DNA of 64,000 bases, from NCBI GenBank assembly GCA_045648445.1, contig JAZRNY010000014.1, forward strand, positions 8,015 to 72,014, written 5' to 3'. Below, piece after piece: positions 43,757 to 52,641 of the stretch (positions are counted from its first letter, which is position 1; the number at the start of each line of letters is the position of its first letter). A model generated the notes under the pieces. It was not told the DNA's origin. It searched no databases and saw only the letters and a program-made list of their open reading frames with translations. The position numbers and the translations under genes are program-made. Origin of the DNA: SIG607 sp045648445 (GTDB lineage: Bacteria; Bacillota; Clostridia; Oscillospirales; Acutalibacteraceae).

Positions 43757-44998
43757 ATGTCTTACGAAAATTTAAGAGAATATCTTTTGAATTTATCGGA
43801 AATTTTATGGGCGCAACCTTACGGGGATTTTAAAAATCCTTGCATTGTGGTGACCAAAAACAGCAGTTATCCTTCTCAGCTTTGGGATTGGGGCAACTGG
43901 GCAAATAATATCGCGCTTCGTCAGATTGCAAAATATAAAGGAAAAGAAAAAGAACTTTTAAAGCACGAAATAGGATCGGTTCTTAACTTTCTTGATACGC
44001 AAAAGGAAGACGGCAGTATTGAAATTGTAATTTTCAGTGAAGATAAAAACAATTTTGCAAAAAATATGCCACACAGAAACGTGCATAAACCCGTTCTTTG
44101 TCAGCACGTTGCCTTTATTTTAAAGTATAACGGCGATACCTCTTGGGTAAGGGAAATTTATCCTAAACTCAAAAAATTCGTTTCTTACTACGAAGAAAAT
44201 GCGAAACACGAAAGCGGTCTTTTCTACTTTTTCGACGATTTTGCAATAGGTGTGGATAACGACCCCTCCACCTTTTACCGTCCCGATAACAGTTCTGCTT
44301 CAATTTTTCTTAATTCCCTTATGTATATGGAGCTTGGGGCGCTCAGTCATATAGCCTCCTTACTCGGTGAAACGGCTGATGAAATTTATTATAAAGAAAA
44401 GCAATACGAACTTAAAAAGGCAATAAACGACTGTTGCTATGACGAAAAAGACGGTATGTATTATAGCTGTGACGTTAATTTACGTCCCATTTCTTTAAAA
44501 GGCTTACACGCAGGCGCACCACGTCATTATTCAACACTTATTCAGCGCCTTGGGTGTTGGAGTTCATTTTTACCCCTTTGGGCAGGAATCCCCACCAAAG
44601 AACAGGCAGAGAGGATAGTTAAAGAAAATCTGTTGGACGAAAATAGTTTTTGGGCGCCATTTGGCGTACGCTCCCTTTCAAAATACGAAAAAATGTACCG
44701 TCTTATAGGCTCGGGCAACCCGTCAAGTTGGCAGGGTGGCGTATGGATTCTCTCTAACTATTTCGTATTCAAGGCTCTGCTTAAATATGGCTACAGCGAT
44801 CTAGCAAAAGAAATGGCTCAAAAAACCATTGCCCTTCTTGATAAGGATTTAAAAGAAAACGGCGCATTTCACGAATACTATAATCCCGAAACGGGCGAAG
44901 GACTTTTTAACAAAGGTTTTTCCAGTTGGAATTTACTAGCATTTAATATGTTAGAGTTTTTAGACTCAAAAGAAGTAATCGAAGAATTTAATATATAA
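43757..44998 (+). CDS. Trehalase-like (alpha/alpha)6-barrel glycosidase, GH37/GH63-like
   Basis: 413 residues, cytoplasmic. An early SQLWDWGNWANNIALRQIA, then FFDDFAIGVDNDPSTFYRPD, and GSGNPSSWQGGVWILSNYF near the end follow the catalytic-Asp and substrate-site pattern of GH63/GH37 and mannosylglycerate-hydrolase-type enzymes. Substrate is not certain; an alpha-glucoside or mannoside is most likely. ATG 43757 chosen (GGGGCG about six bases upstream); 14 upstream codons lack a site. A strong terminator follows. Stand-alone gene. Confidence 0.8.
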   Translation: MSYENLREYLLNLSEILWAQPYGDFKNPCIVVTKNSSYPSQLWDWGNWANNIALRQIAKYKGKEKELLKHEIGSVLNFLDTQKEDGSIEIVIFSEDKNNFAKNMPHRNVHKPVLCQHVAFILKYNGDTSWVREIYPKLKKFVSYYEENAKHESGLFYFFDDFAIGVDNDPSTFYRPDNSSASIFLNSLMYMELGALSHIASLLGETADEIYYKEKQYELKKAINDCCYDEKDGMYYSCDVNLRPISLKGLHAGAPRHYSTLIQRLGCWSSFLPLWAGIPTKEQAERIVKENLLDENSFWAPFGVRSLSKYEKMYRLIGSGNPSSWQGGVWILSNYFVFKALLKYGYSDLAKEMAQKTIALLDKDLKENGAFHEYYNPETGEGLFNKGFSSWNLLAFNMLEFLDSKEVIEEFNI

Positions 44999-45001
44999 TT
45001 C

Positions 45002-45030
45002 AAAAAACTCCACGATTTGTGGAGTTTTTT
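45002..45030 (+). terminator. Terminator after the trehalase-like gene
   Basis: Perfect 12-bp stem (45002-45013 with 45019-45030; arms aaaaaactccac), 5-base loop, terminal T-run. Confidence 0.92.
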
Positions 45031-45052
45031 CTATTATTCTCAAAATTATGGC

Positions 45053-45080
45053 TTTACAAGTGGATAAATTCAAGTATAAT
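45053..45080 (+). promoter_or_regulatory. Promoter of the kinase-murQ operon
   Basis: TTTACA (45053-45058) and TATAAT (45075-45080), spacer 16 bases, 22 bases from the TTG start. Confidence 0.7.
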
Positions 45081-45102
45081 TAAAGCAAAGGAGGCGTTAA
45101 TC

Positions 45103-46218
45103 TTGAATAACAAAGAACTTTTCGCCAAAAATTTAAAGTCTGCACGAAAAAAATCCGGACTAAGTCAAGCACTTTTAGCCGAAAAACTTTCATACTCATC
45201 AAAGGCAATAAGCAAATGGGAATCAGCAACCGCTTTGCCTCCGTCAGAAATACTGCCTCTTCTTGCAAAAACACTTGATACCGATTTAAATTCGCTTTTT
45301 AATTTTCGAGAAGATGCCTCTTATTTTCTTGGTATTGACGGTGGCGGAACCAAAACAAAGTTTCTTTTGGTCGACAAAAACAACAATATTATAAACGAAT
45401 TAACCCTAGGACCCTCTAACCCCACAGGCATTGGCGTTTCTGCTAGTTGCGACCTTTTTTATAACGGAATAAAAACGGTATGTGGCGATATTCCCTTAGG
45501 CAAGGTATCTGTTTTTATCGGCGCCGCAGGTTGTGGAATAGCCGCTAATCAAAAAGTCATTTACGATCATTTAAAACTATTGAATTTATCACAACTCTCC
45601 ATAACTAGTGATGCCGATAATATAATTTCTGCGGGTCTCAAAGGCAACGATGGAGTTGTCGCCATAATAGGCACAGGATCTGCAATTTTCTCCTATCACA
45701 ACAATACTAAACATCAAATAGGTGGTTACGGACATTTTATAAGAGATGCTTTTTCGGGAGCAGAACTTGGTCGTGCCTGTATAGAGGCGGTATTTTCAGA
45801 TATTGACAAAAGTAGCATAAAAACGATTATGACGCAAGAATTTACCGCACAAAACGGCAATGACATTCCTCAAATTCTTGATACTATGTACAAGGAAGGC
45901 AAATCCTACATGGCTAAGTGTGCCCATTTTGTTTTCGAAGCGTATGAAAAAGGTGATTTAGCAGCAACAAATATCTTAAACGAAAACTTAAAAAAATTCG
46001 CCTGTCAGTTATCCGCCGCCCTTAATCTATTACCACACGACAAAAAATATCCTATTGTATTATCAGGCGGAATTACTAATTTTAGCGAAAAGTTTTTAGA
46101 AAAGTTAAAAGAATTGATTACCGCCGATAATCTTGAAGAAATAAGAATATTAACCGAAAGCCCTGTTATAGGCGCCGTATTACTTGCAAAAAAACAAAAG
46201 GAGAAAGAAAATGCTTAG
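45103..46218 (+). CDS. XRE helix-turn-helix fused to BadF-type GlcNAc/MurNAc kinase
   Basis: 371 residues. Residues 7-62 are an XRE DNA-binding domain (LKSARKKSGLSQALLAEKLS, then SSKAISKWESATALPPSEIL). From residue 74 a complete BadF/BadG-type sugar kinase follows: phosphate-1 loop D79-GGGTKT, phosphate-2 G190-TGS, GGYGHFIRDAFSG with D215, and adenosine motif SGGI (321-324). Kinases of this type include MurK, which phosphorylates MurNAc and GlcNAc. The stop overlaps murQ by eight bases, so the pair converts MurNAc to GlcNAc-6-P. The start is a TTG at 45103 with GGAGG eight bases upstream. The fused DNA-binding domain is unusual for this kinase family and suggests autoregulation by sugar binding. 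Confidence 0.87.
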   Translation: MNNKELFAKNLKSARKKSGLSQALLAEKLSYSSKAISKWESATALPPSEILPLLAKTLDTDLNSLFNFREDASYFLGIDGGGTKTKFLLVDKNNNIINELTLGPSNPTGIGVSASCDLFYNGIKTVCGDIPLGKVSVFIGAAGCGIAANQKVIYDHLKLLNLSQLSITSDADNIISAGLKGNDGVVAIIGTGSAIFSYHNNTKHQIGGYGHFIRDAFSGAELGRACIEAVFSDIDKSSIKTIMTQEFTAQNGNDIPQILDTMYKEGKSYMAKCAHFVFEAYEKGDLAATNILNENLKKFACQLSAALNLLPHDKKYPIVLSGGITNFSEKFLEKLKELITADNLEEIRILTESPVIGAVLLAKKQKEKENA

Positions 46219-47020
46219 CACCGAAATGCGAAATCCAAATTCAACACATATTGATAAAATGTCAACTTTAGATATGTTAAAGGTTATTCAAAACGAAAAC
46301 CTTAACGCCGCATTGGCAGTAGAAAAGGCTTTGCCACAAATAACAGAAGTTATTGACGGAATTTCCGCACGTTTTAATAAAGGCGGCAGACTTTTTTACG
46401 TTGGTTGCGGCACTTCAGGCAGACTCGGTGTGCTTGACGCCTCAGAATGTCCTCCAACCTACGGTGTTACATCCGATATGGTTATCGGTATTATTGCGGG
46501 CGGAGACACTGCTTTAAAAAATGCAATCGAAGGTGCAGAAGATAACTTTGATAATGGATATAACGATATTAAAAAATACAATTTAACCGAACTGGACAGC
46601 GTTGTGGGAATTTCGGTTGCAGGCGGCGCAAAATACGTTCTCGGCGCGCTTTCCGCCGCAAAAGAAGCAAATGCTTTAACAATCGGTCTTACCTGTAACG
46701 AAAAAAGCAAAATAAACGAATTTTGTTCCCTTAATATAATCACCGATACGGGCGCTGAAGTAATCACCGGTTCAACACGAATGAAGGCAGGAACGGCGCA
46801 CAAAATGGTGCTTAATATGATTTCTACCTGTATTATGATAAAATACGGTCGCGTTTTAGAAAATTATATGATATACATAAAACCTACAAACGAAAAGTTA
46901 AAGGATAGAATGATACGAATTTTATCCGAAATATTAAATATTTCTTACGAAAAAGCGAACGATATTTTAGAAAAATCAGATTGGGATATAAAAAAATCAA
47001 TCGAAAACAAGTTGGATTAA
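46211..47020 (+). CDS. murQ: N-acetylmuramic acid 6-phosphate etherase
   Basis: 269 residues, SIS domain. It splits MurNAc-6-P into GlcNAc-6-P and D-lactate in cell-wall sugar recycling. Signature blocks: TEMRNPNSTHIDKMSTLDML at the start, GRLFYVGCGTSGRLGVLDASE, ECPPTYG, IAGGD, EGAEDN (catalytic Glu region), and TRMKAGTAHKMVLNM. The C-terminus is somewhat shorter than the usual 300. ATG 46211 has AAGGAG seven bases upstream, inside the end of the kinase gene. Partner in one operon: the kinase-HTH fusion just before. Confidence 0.96.
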   Translation: MLSTEMRNPNSTHIDKMSTLDMLKVIQNENLNAALAVEKALPQITEVIDGISARFNKGGRLFYVGCGTSGRLGVLDASECPPTYGVTSDMVIGIIAGGDTALKNAIEGAEDNFDNGYNDIKKYNLTELDSVVGISVAGGAKYVLGALSAAKEANALTIGLTCNEKSKINEFCSLNIITDTGAEVITGSTRMKAGTAHKMVLNMISTCIMIKYGRVLENYMIYIKPTNEKLKDRMIRILSEILNISYEKANDILEKSDWDIKKSIENKLD

Positions 47021-47048
47021 AAGCAATGGCTATCCACACTCATTTGTA

Positions 47049-47077
47049 TTGATTTTTAAGTAACGACATGCTATAAT
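47049..47077 (+). promoter_or_regulatory. Promoter of the AraC gene after murQ
   Basis: TTGATT (47049-47054) and TATAAT (47072-47077), spacer 17 bases, 38 bases before the ATG. No terminator was seen between murQ and this promoter. Confidence 0.78.
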
Positions 47078-47115
47078 AAGTTTGTATAAATCACCATTTA
47101 TATGGAGTTTTGAGT

Positions 47116-47922
47116 ATGTACATAAATCAAAATCAAAGTTTATGCGAATTTATAAACCAAATCGAATTAAAAACCATTACCTTTGGACACGCAGTAGTTG
47201 AAAACAACTGGCAAGGAAAAGTTATTAATTCGCCTTATTCAAGAGTATACTTTATTTTAAAAGGTTCTTTTTTCATAACACTTCAAAACGGAAAAAAACT
47301 TTTGCTTAAAGAGGGCGGTTGTTATTTAATACCGTCAGGCGCCAACTATTCTTTTGGATGCCACAGTACGATGGAGCACATATTTTTTCACATAAAAATA
47401 TGCTCCAACGACGATATAGATATGCTTTACAGCAAAGATACCCTTATGTTTGAACCAAAAAACGCCCCCTGTGCCAACGATATTTTACCGCTTATTAACA
47501 GTCGCGGTGCCATAGACGGAATTGAAATAAAAAGCAAACTGTACGATATTATTTTATCTGTTGCCGAAACGACCAATATATTAAAAAAAGAACGTCACTA
47601 CTCTCCTTGCGTTGCAAAAGCCATTGAGTATATTCATCACCATCCTACCGTTTCGTTAACGGTAGAACAAATTTCAAACTACGCGTGTGTTTCAAAAAGC
47701 ACCCTAACTAAACACTTCCGAAGCGAACTCAATCTTTCTATTACCGAATACGTTTACGAAACCGTAATGTGCGATGCTTGCAGATTACTTTGCGACACCA
47801 ATATTACTATATCGGAAATATCCGAAAAATTCGGTTTTTGCGATGCATTTTATTTTTCACGTCAATTTTCGAAACGATTTGGAATACCGCCACGCGATTA
47901 CCGTAAAAATTCATTACTGTAA
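47116..47922 (+). CDS. AraC-family regulator with cupin N-terminus
   Basis: 268 residues. A cupin-like sensor (about 20-110; YFILKGSFFITLQNGKKLLL, EGGCYLIPSGANYSFGC) precedes a two-unit AraC DNA-binding domain (about 170-265; VEQISNYACVSKSTLTKHFR and ISEISEKFGFCDAFYFSRQF, ending GIPPRDYRKN). ATG 47116 has GGAG eight bases upstream; the TTG two codons earlier is unlikely. It has its own promoter and a bidirectional terminator. Its target may be the preceding murQ group or a distant sugar locus. Confidence 0.88.
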   Translation: MYINQNQSLCEFINQIELKTITFGHAVVENNWQGKVINSPYSRVYFILKGSFFITLQNGKKLLLKEGGCYLIPSGANYSFGCHSTMEHIFFHIKICSNDDIDMLYSKDTLMFEPKNAPCANDILPLINSRGAIDGIEIKSKLYDIILSVAETTNILKKERHYSPCVAKAIEYIHHHPTVSLTVEQISNYACVSKSTLTKHFRSELNLSITEYVYETVMCDACRLLCDTNITISEISEKFGFCDAFYFSRQFSKRFGIPPRDYRKNSLL

Positions 47923-47952
47923 AAAACTCAGAACCGATTGGTTCTGAGTTTT
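47923..47952. terminator. Bidirectional terminator between AraC gene and eno
   Basis: Perfect 13-bp stem (47923-47935 with 47940-47952; arms aaaactcagaacc) with a 4-base loop; A- and T-runs at the ends serve both converging genes. Confidence 0.9.
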
Positions 47953-47971
47953 ACTTTTCAAGAGGAACAAT

Positions 47972-49204
47972 TTATAGTTCTTTTTCGATTAAGATAAGGC
48001 GGTTATATTTTGCAACTCTATCGCTTCGGCAAGGAGCACCCGATTTTATAAAGGGCGCGTTTACCGCTACTGCAAGGTCGGCAATAAACGTGTCTTCACT
48101 TTCTCCAGAACGGTGCGAAACAATATTTTTATAACCGTATTTTTTTGCCATTTCCATAACGTCAAGGGTTTGAGAAAGCGTTCCTATTTGGTTAAGTTTA
48201 ACCAGTATAGAGTTAGCAATATTTTCTTTAACACCCATTTTTAATCGTTTGGTATTTGTTACAAAAAGGTCGTCGCCGACCAAATTGATTTTATCTCCCA
48301 GTCTTTCGGTCAGTTTTTTCCAACCGTCAATATCGTCTTCACCCATACCGTCTTCAATAGAAATAATCGGATAGTTTTCACACAAATATTCGTAGTAATT
48401 TAAGAGTTCGTCATTTGTCTTTAATAAATTTCGTTTCGGCAGAATATAGGAGCCCTCTTTAAACCATTCGCTTGATGCTACGTCAAGGGCAATCCCTACT
48501 GCGTCAGTGTTGTAACCCGCCTTAAAAATAGCATCAACAATAAGGTCTAACGCCTCTTCGTCACTACTAAGCATTGGCGCGTACCCGCCTTCGTCACCCA
48601 CACCCGAAATCAATCCTTTTTCCTTTAAAATTTTGCCCAAAACCGCATATATTTCGCAACCTGCTCTCATTTGCTCGGCAAAACCTTTTACACCAAAAGG
48701 CACTATCATAAATTCCTGTATATCAATGTTATTGTTTGCGTGTGCGCCGCCGTTTAAAATGTTCATCATGGGAACGGGAAGTTTTTTCGCATTTTCTCCG
48801 CCCAAATATTTATAAAGAGGAACCTTTAGAGAAGCGGCAGCAGCCTTTGCAAAAGCAAGAGAAACTGCCAAAATAGCATTTGCCCCAAGGCTCTGTTTAT
48901 TTTCACTGCCATCAAGTTTGATTAAAAAATCATCAACCTTTCGTTGCGAAAAAACATTTTCTTTTATAAGAGACGGCGCAATAACTTCATTAATGTTTTC
49001 GACCGCTTTAGTAACGCCTTTTCCAAAAAATCGGTTTTTATCTTTGTCTCTTAGTTCGTGCGCTTCGTAAACGCCCGTTGAGGCACCGCTTGGCACTATC
49101 GAAAAACCTTTCGCTCCCTTTTCGGTTAACACAAAACAGGCAACCGTTGGATTTCCTCGCGAATCAATCAGTTCGTACGCTCTAATTTCCTTAATTTTGT
49201 CCAT
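47972..49204 (-). CDS. eno: Enolase (phosphopyruvate hydratase)
   Basis: 410 residues, about 20 fewer than typical bacterial enolases. It converts 2-phosphoglycerate to phosphoenolpyruvate in glycolysis. Seen: AYELIDSRGNPTVACFV, PSGASTGVYEAHELRD, NILNGGAHANNNIDIQEFM, SIEDGMGEDD, GDDLFVTNTKRL, the catalytic-lysine block ILVKLNQIGTLSQT and VSHRSGESEDTFIADLAV. All active-site regions are intact, so the shorter length reflects loop and C-terminal trimming. Monocistronic, with terminator at 47923-47952. Confidence 0.98.
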   Translation of the reverse strand: MDKIKEIRAYELIDSRGNPTVACFVLTEKGAKGFSIVPSGASTGVYEAHELRDKDKNRFFGKGVTKAVENINEVIAPSLIKENVFSQRKVDDFLIKLDGSENKQSLGANAILAVSLAFAKAAAASLKVPLYKYLGGENAKKLPVPMMNILNGGAHANNNIDIQEFMIVPFGVKGFAEQMRAGCEIYAVLGKILKEKGLISGVGDEGGYAPMLSSDEEALDLIVDAIFKAGYNTDAVGIALDVASSEWFKEGSYILPKRNLLKTNDELLNYYEYLCENYPIISIEDGMGEDDIDGWKKLTERLGDKINLVGDDLFVTNTKRLKMGVKENIANSILVKLNQIGTLSQTLDVMEMAKKYGYKNIVSHRSGESEDTFIADLAVAVNAPFIKSGAPCRSDRVAKYNRLILIEKEL

Positions 49205-49342
49205 AAATTACTCTCCTTTTCTTTTAGTTTTGACTCAAAAACATAAAACTATACAAAAGTTAAAAAAGGTCTTTTTTTTCTTTAAATATTATGTTATAAT
49301 ATTTATAATTATATTTATAAGAGACTTTGGAGTTGATTTTTC

Positions 49343-50137
49343 TTGGAAAAAGAAATTAATATAAAGGAAAACGAAACAAACGAAAAGGAAGAAATACAGG
49401 TTATTTGCGGAAGAAATGCAGTTTATGAAGCAATTCGTTCCGGCAGAGAAATTGACCGTCTTTTAGTTGCCCACAGTGTATCCGGCGGCAGTATTACGGC
49501 AATTATTGCTAAATGCAAACAATCGGGAATACTTATAAAAGAGGTTTCCCCTCAAAAGTTAGATTTTCTTTGCGGTGGCGCCAATCACCAAGGCGTTGCC
49601 GTACAGTTTGCTTCTCAGCGCTATGCAGAGGTTGACGATATTTTAAAAAATGCAGAAGAAAGCGGAAAACCGCCATTTATAATTATTTGCGACGAAATTG
49701 AGGATCCTCATAATTTAGGCGCTATTATTCGTACCGCAGAATGTTGCGGCGCTCACGGAATAATTATCCCTAAAAGAAGAAGCGCTTCTCTTAACGCTAC
49801 CGTTGCAAAATCGGCAAGCGGCGCCCTTGAATATATGCCTGTAGCAAGGGTTACTAATATTGCAAACGAAATTGAAAAACTTAAAGAAAAAGGAATATGG
49901 GTGTTCGGCGCCGATATGGACGGCAAGGATTACACCTATTTTGACTATAATATGCCTTGCGCCATCGTTATCGGAAACGAAGGAAAAGGCATTGGACCTT
50001 TGGTTGCTAAAAAATGCGACGAAATGATAAGTCTTCCCATGTTTGGCAAAATCAATTCCCTTAATGCTTCTGTTGCAGCAGGCGTACTTATGTACGAGGT
50101 TGTAAGAAAACGGAGCATTAAATCGGGAGGTGCTTAA
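49343..50137 (+). CDS. rlmB: TrmH/RlmB-type 23S rRNA 2'-O-ribose methyltransferase
   Basis: 264 residues. An N-terminal substrate-binding domain (VICGRNAVYEAIRSGREIDR) is followed by the SPOUT knot with the three motifs: DEIEDPHNLGAIIRTAE (motif 1 with Asn and Arg), IVIGNEGKGIGPLVAKKCD (motif 2) and ISLPMFGKINSLNASVAAGV (motif 3). It methylates a 23S rRNA ribose, by family G2251. The start is a TTG at 49343 with GGAG ten bases upstream. It leads an operon with the degenerate P-type ATPase, metG and tatD. Confidence 0.92.
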   Translation: MEKEINIKENETNEKEEIQVICGRNAVYEAIRSGREIDRLLVAHSVSGGSITAIIAKCKQSGILIKEVSPQKLDFLCGGANHQGVAVQFASQRYAEVDDILKNAEESGKPPFIIICDEIEDPHNLGAIIRTAECCGAHGIIIPKRRSASLNATVAKSASGALEYMPVARVTNIANEIEKLKEKGIWVFGADMDGKDYTYFDYNMPCAIVIGNEGKGIGPLVAKKCDEMISLPMFGKINSLNASVAAGVLMYEVVRKRSIKSGGA

Positions 50138-52615
50138 ATGGGGTTATTCAAAAAAAATAACGACATTAACGACGATTTTTTGATTATTGACGACGATTTA
50201 TATAAAAGCGCAAAAAAAACGGCAGAAAATTTCCCAAATTCACATTCTCTTACCAGAGATGAAATAATTGGCGAAGAAAAAAGTAAAAACCATACCGAAA
50301 ATAAAACAACACCTTTAGAAGAACTACGAGAAAAAATGCTTAAAAAGGTTGAAGTAAAGGAAAATGAAAAAACCGTAATTTCTTCTTTTAACATTGACGA
50401 CAGTTTTTTAAGCGATGAAACTATGGAAGTTTTTGACCAAGGTAATGAAGAAATAATTGAAGAAACCAACGCCGAAACAAACGAAGAAGAAAAAAAAGAA
50501 GAAAGTCTTCTTGAAAACTGTTTGCCATTTATTATGGACGGCAACAACGGTGAATTTATTCCCGATGACAAGCCCGTTTACACCCTTGACAGCGTTGCTT
50601 CAATTTTGGGCATTGAAGAAGAGGAAGAACCGACACCACAAGAGGTTCAAAAAACAAAAACAAACGAAGAAACGATGGTTTTTTCCGCCGTTAAAGAAGA
50701 TGCGCCCGATATTTCAGACATCGATAACTTCACAAAATCTTCTCCTACTCAAGTTATTTCCTTTACGGGTACTATGCCGGTGGTTATTCCCGACGAAATG
50801 ATAAATTCTACCAAAGAGGTTAACCTGCCTAAAGAAATAACCGATATTCCGCGAAACGCAGTTCTTTCAATGAGTGAAGAAACGGTCGAAGAAGAATACA
50901 GTGCTTTTACACCCGAATTTGAATACGAAAAAACCTCGGACAAAAAAAGAATTAAAAACAATTTATTAAATAAAAGACGCAAATGCTTTGTAAGTTTTTT
51001 AGGTACTTTATTTGCATTTTTGCTTACAGGATTTTTTGCATTGCCAATTTTTTCCGATATGAAATTATCCTTTAGCGTAACACTTGCCGTCTTTTCTTCA
51101 ATTTCTTTTTTAATAGCAGTTATACTAAACTTAGATTTGTTCTTTTCTTTAAAAACGCTATTTAAAAACCGAACCAGTGCAGAAGCAGGTATAGCGCTTT
51201 CCGTTATATTTTCTTTTTTACTGATAGTTTTATCTTTTATAAAAGAACTTCACGGAAACGTATATTATTCCGCCACTCTGCTGACCACCTTATCCCTTGT
51301 TTTTCGTTCCTATTTTGCTTTCAGCAAAAGCCATTATATTTACAAAAACTTTATAAGGATCAGTTCAGATATAAAAAAATACGGCATTACACTTATAGAC
51401 GACGAGCCTACAACCTTTGCAATGGCAAGAAATGCAATTGACTCAGACGTACTTATTGCTGCTCCGCGTCCTATAAAAAACGTTACTGATTTTATTAAAA
51501 ACAGTACATTTGACGTTGATTTTGACGGTAGGGCAAAACTTATATTTTACGCAGGGCTTATATTTGCATTGCTGTCGGGTACAGCCTTTGGTTTTTACCG
51601 TGACGATTTTATGTCAGGCATACTCACCCTTTGTGCTTTTTCTGCGATATTTGCGCCTCTTACAACACTTGCTTGTTCTGTAATGCCTTTAAGCAGCGCT
51701 GAAAATCACCTTAGCCGTTACGGCGCAGTTCTTACTTCTTTAAGAAGCGCAAAACAAATAGAACAAGCCAACGCCTGTGTTATAAACTGCAATTCCCTAT
51801 TCCCAAAGGGAACCATTAAACTCAGCAATATGAAGGTTATAAATGAAAATAACCTTGAAGAAACCATTGCCTGTGCCTGTGCCATAACCGAAACGGTAAA
51901 AAGTCCCTTAGCGCCTATATTCAGAAATATAATGGAAACCAACAAATCGGTTAAAGTACCGGTTGCCGACTCCATTAAATACGAGGACCGTTTAGGTATT
52001 GCAGGTTGGGTAGGAAACAAACGAATTTATATCGGAAATCGCGCCTTAATGCTTGCTCACGAAATAAAGGTGCCTGACGCAGAAAACGACAAACGACTTA
52101 TGCGTGACGGATATTTCCCCGTTTACGTTGCAACCGATACAAAAATTTGCGCGTTGCTCGTTCTTAAATATCTGCCAAATCCCGATATTGCAAAGGAACT
52201 TGATAGAATCAGCGCAATGGGTCTTACTATTCTTGTAAACAACTGCGACCAAAATATAAGCGAAGAAATGATATGCGACTATTTTGACCTTTATTCCGAT
52301 TCGGTTAAAATAATGAGTTCAAGCGGTGTTCATATGCATCGCAACGCAGTTAACTACCAAGAAAATATGAATGCCGGCGCCGTGGTACGAAACAGCGCGG
52401 CAGGTGTAGCGGCAACGATTTACGCAGCCAACCGCGTAAAAAAATCAAACGGGCTTTTACAAATTTGCCATATGATTTCAATTGTGCTTGGCGTTATTGT
52501 TTTTTGCTACGTAATATTCGGCAATCCAACCTATGTTAATTTAGTTTACGTAGCGCTTTATCAAATACTTTGCTTTATAATAAGTTCAGTGGCATTTTTA
52601 TTTACTAAACCATAA
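50138..52615 (+). CDS. Degenerate P-type ATPase homologue with acidic N-terminal extension
   Basis: 825 residues. Residues 1-280 are acidic and low-complexity (Glu, Asp, Asn, Lys rich) with no domain. From about 283 come four helices, a cytoplasmic stretch, two more helices (about 468-512), a soluble region and two last helices (about 765-825), the order of a P1B-type ATPase. The soluble region keeps nucleotide-domain relics: VGNKRIYIGNRALML, then VYVATDTKICALLV. The phosphorylation motif D-K-T-G-T is replaced by N550-C-N-S-L (VINCNSLFPKG), and the hinge T-G-D by NNCD. It cannot form the aspartyl phosphate if this alignment is right. It starts directly after the rlmB stop with a strong GGGAGGTG. 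Function unknown. Confidence 0.75.
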   Translation: MGLFKKNNDINDDFLIIDDDLYKSAKKTAENFPNSHSLTRDEIIGEEKSKNHTENKTTPLEELREKMLKKVEVKENEKTVISSFNIDDSFLSDETMEVFDQGNEEIIEETNAETNEEEKKEESLLENCLPFIMDGNNGEFIPDDKPVYTLDSVASILGIEEEEEPTPQEVQKTKTNEETMVFSAVKEDAPDISDIDNFTKSSPTQVISFTGTMPVVIPDEMINSTKEVNLPKEITDIPRNAVLSMSEETVEEEYSAFTPEFEYEKTSDKKRIKNNLLNKRRKCFVSFLGTLFAFLLTGFFALPIFSDMKLSFSVTLAVFSSISFLIAVILNLDLFFSLKTLFKNRTSAEAGIALSVIFSFLLIVLSFIKELHGNVYYSATLLTTLSLVFRSYFAFSKSHYIYKNFIRISSDIKKYGITLIDDEPTTFAMARNAIDSDVLIAAPRPIKNVTDFIKNSTFDVDFDGRAKLIFYAGLIFALLSGTAFGFYRDDFMSGILTLCAFSAIFAPLTTLACSVMPLSSAENHLSRYGAVLTSLRSAKQIEQANACVINCNSLFPKGTIKLSNMKVINENNLEETIACACAITETVKSPLAPIFRNIMETNKSVKVPVADSIKYEDRLGIAGWVGNKRIYIGNRALMLAHEIKVPDAENDKRLMRDGYFPVYVATDTKICALLVLKYLPNPDIAKELDRISAMGLTILVNNCDQNISEEMICDYFDLYSDSVKIMSSSGVHMHRNAVNYQENMNAGAVVRNSAAGVAATIYAANRVKKSNGLLQICHMISIVLGVIVFCYVIFGNPTYVNLVYVALYQILCFIISSVAFLFTKP

Positions 52616-52641
52616 TTCCCATTTACACAGGAGACGATACT

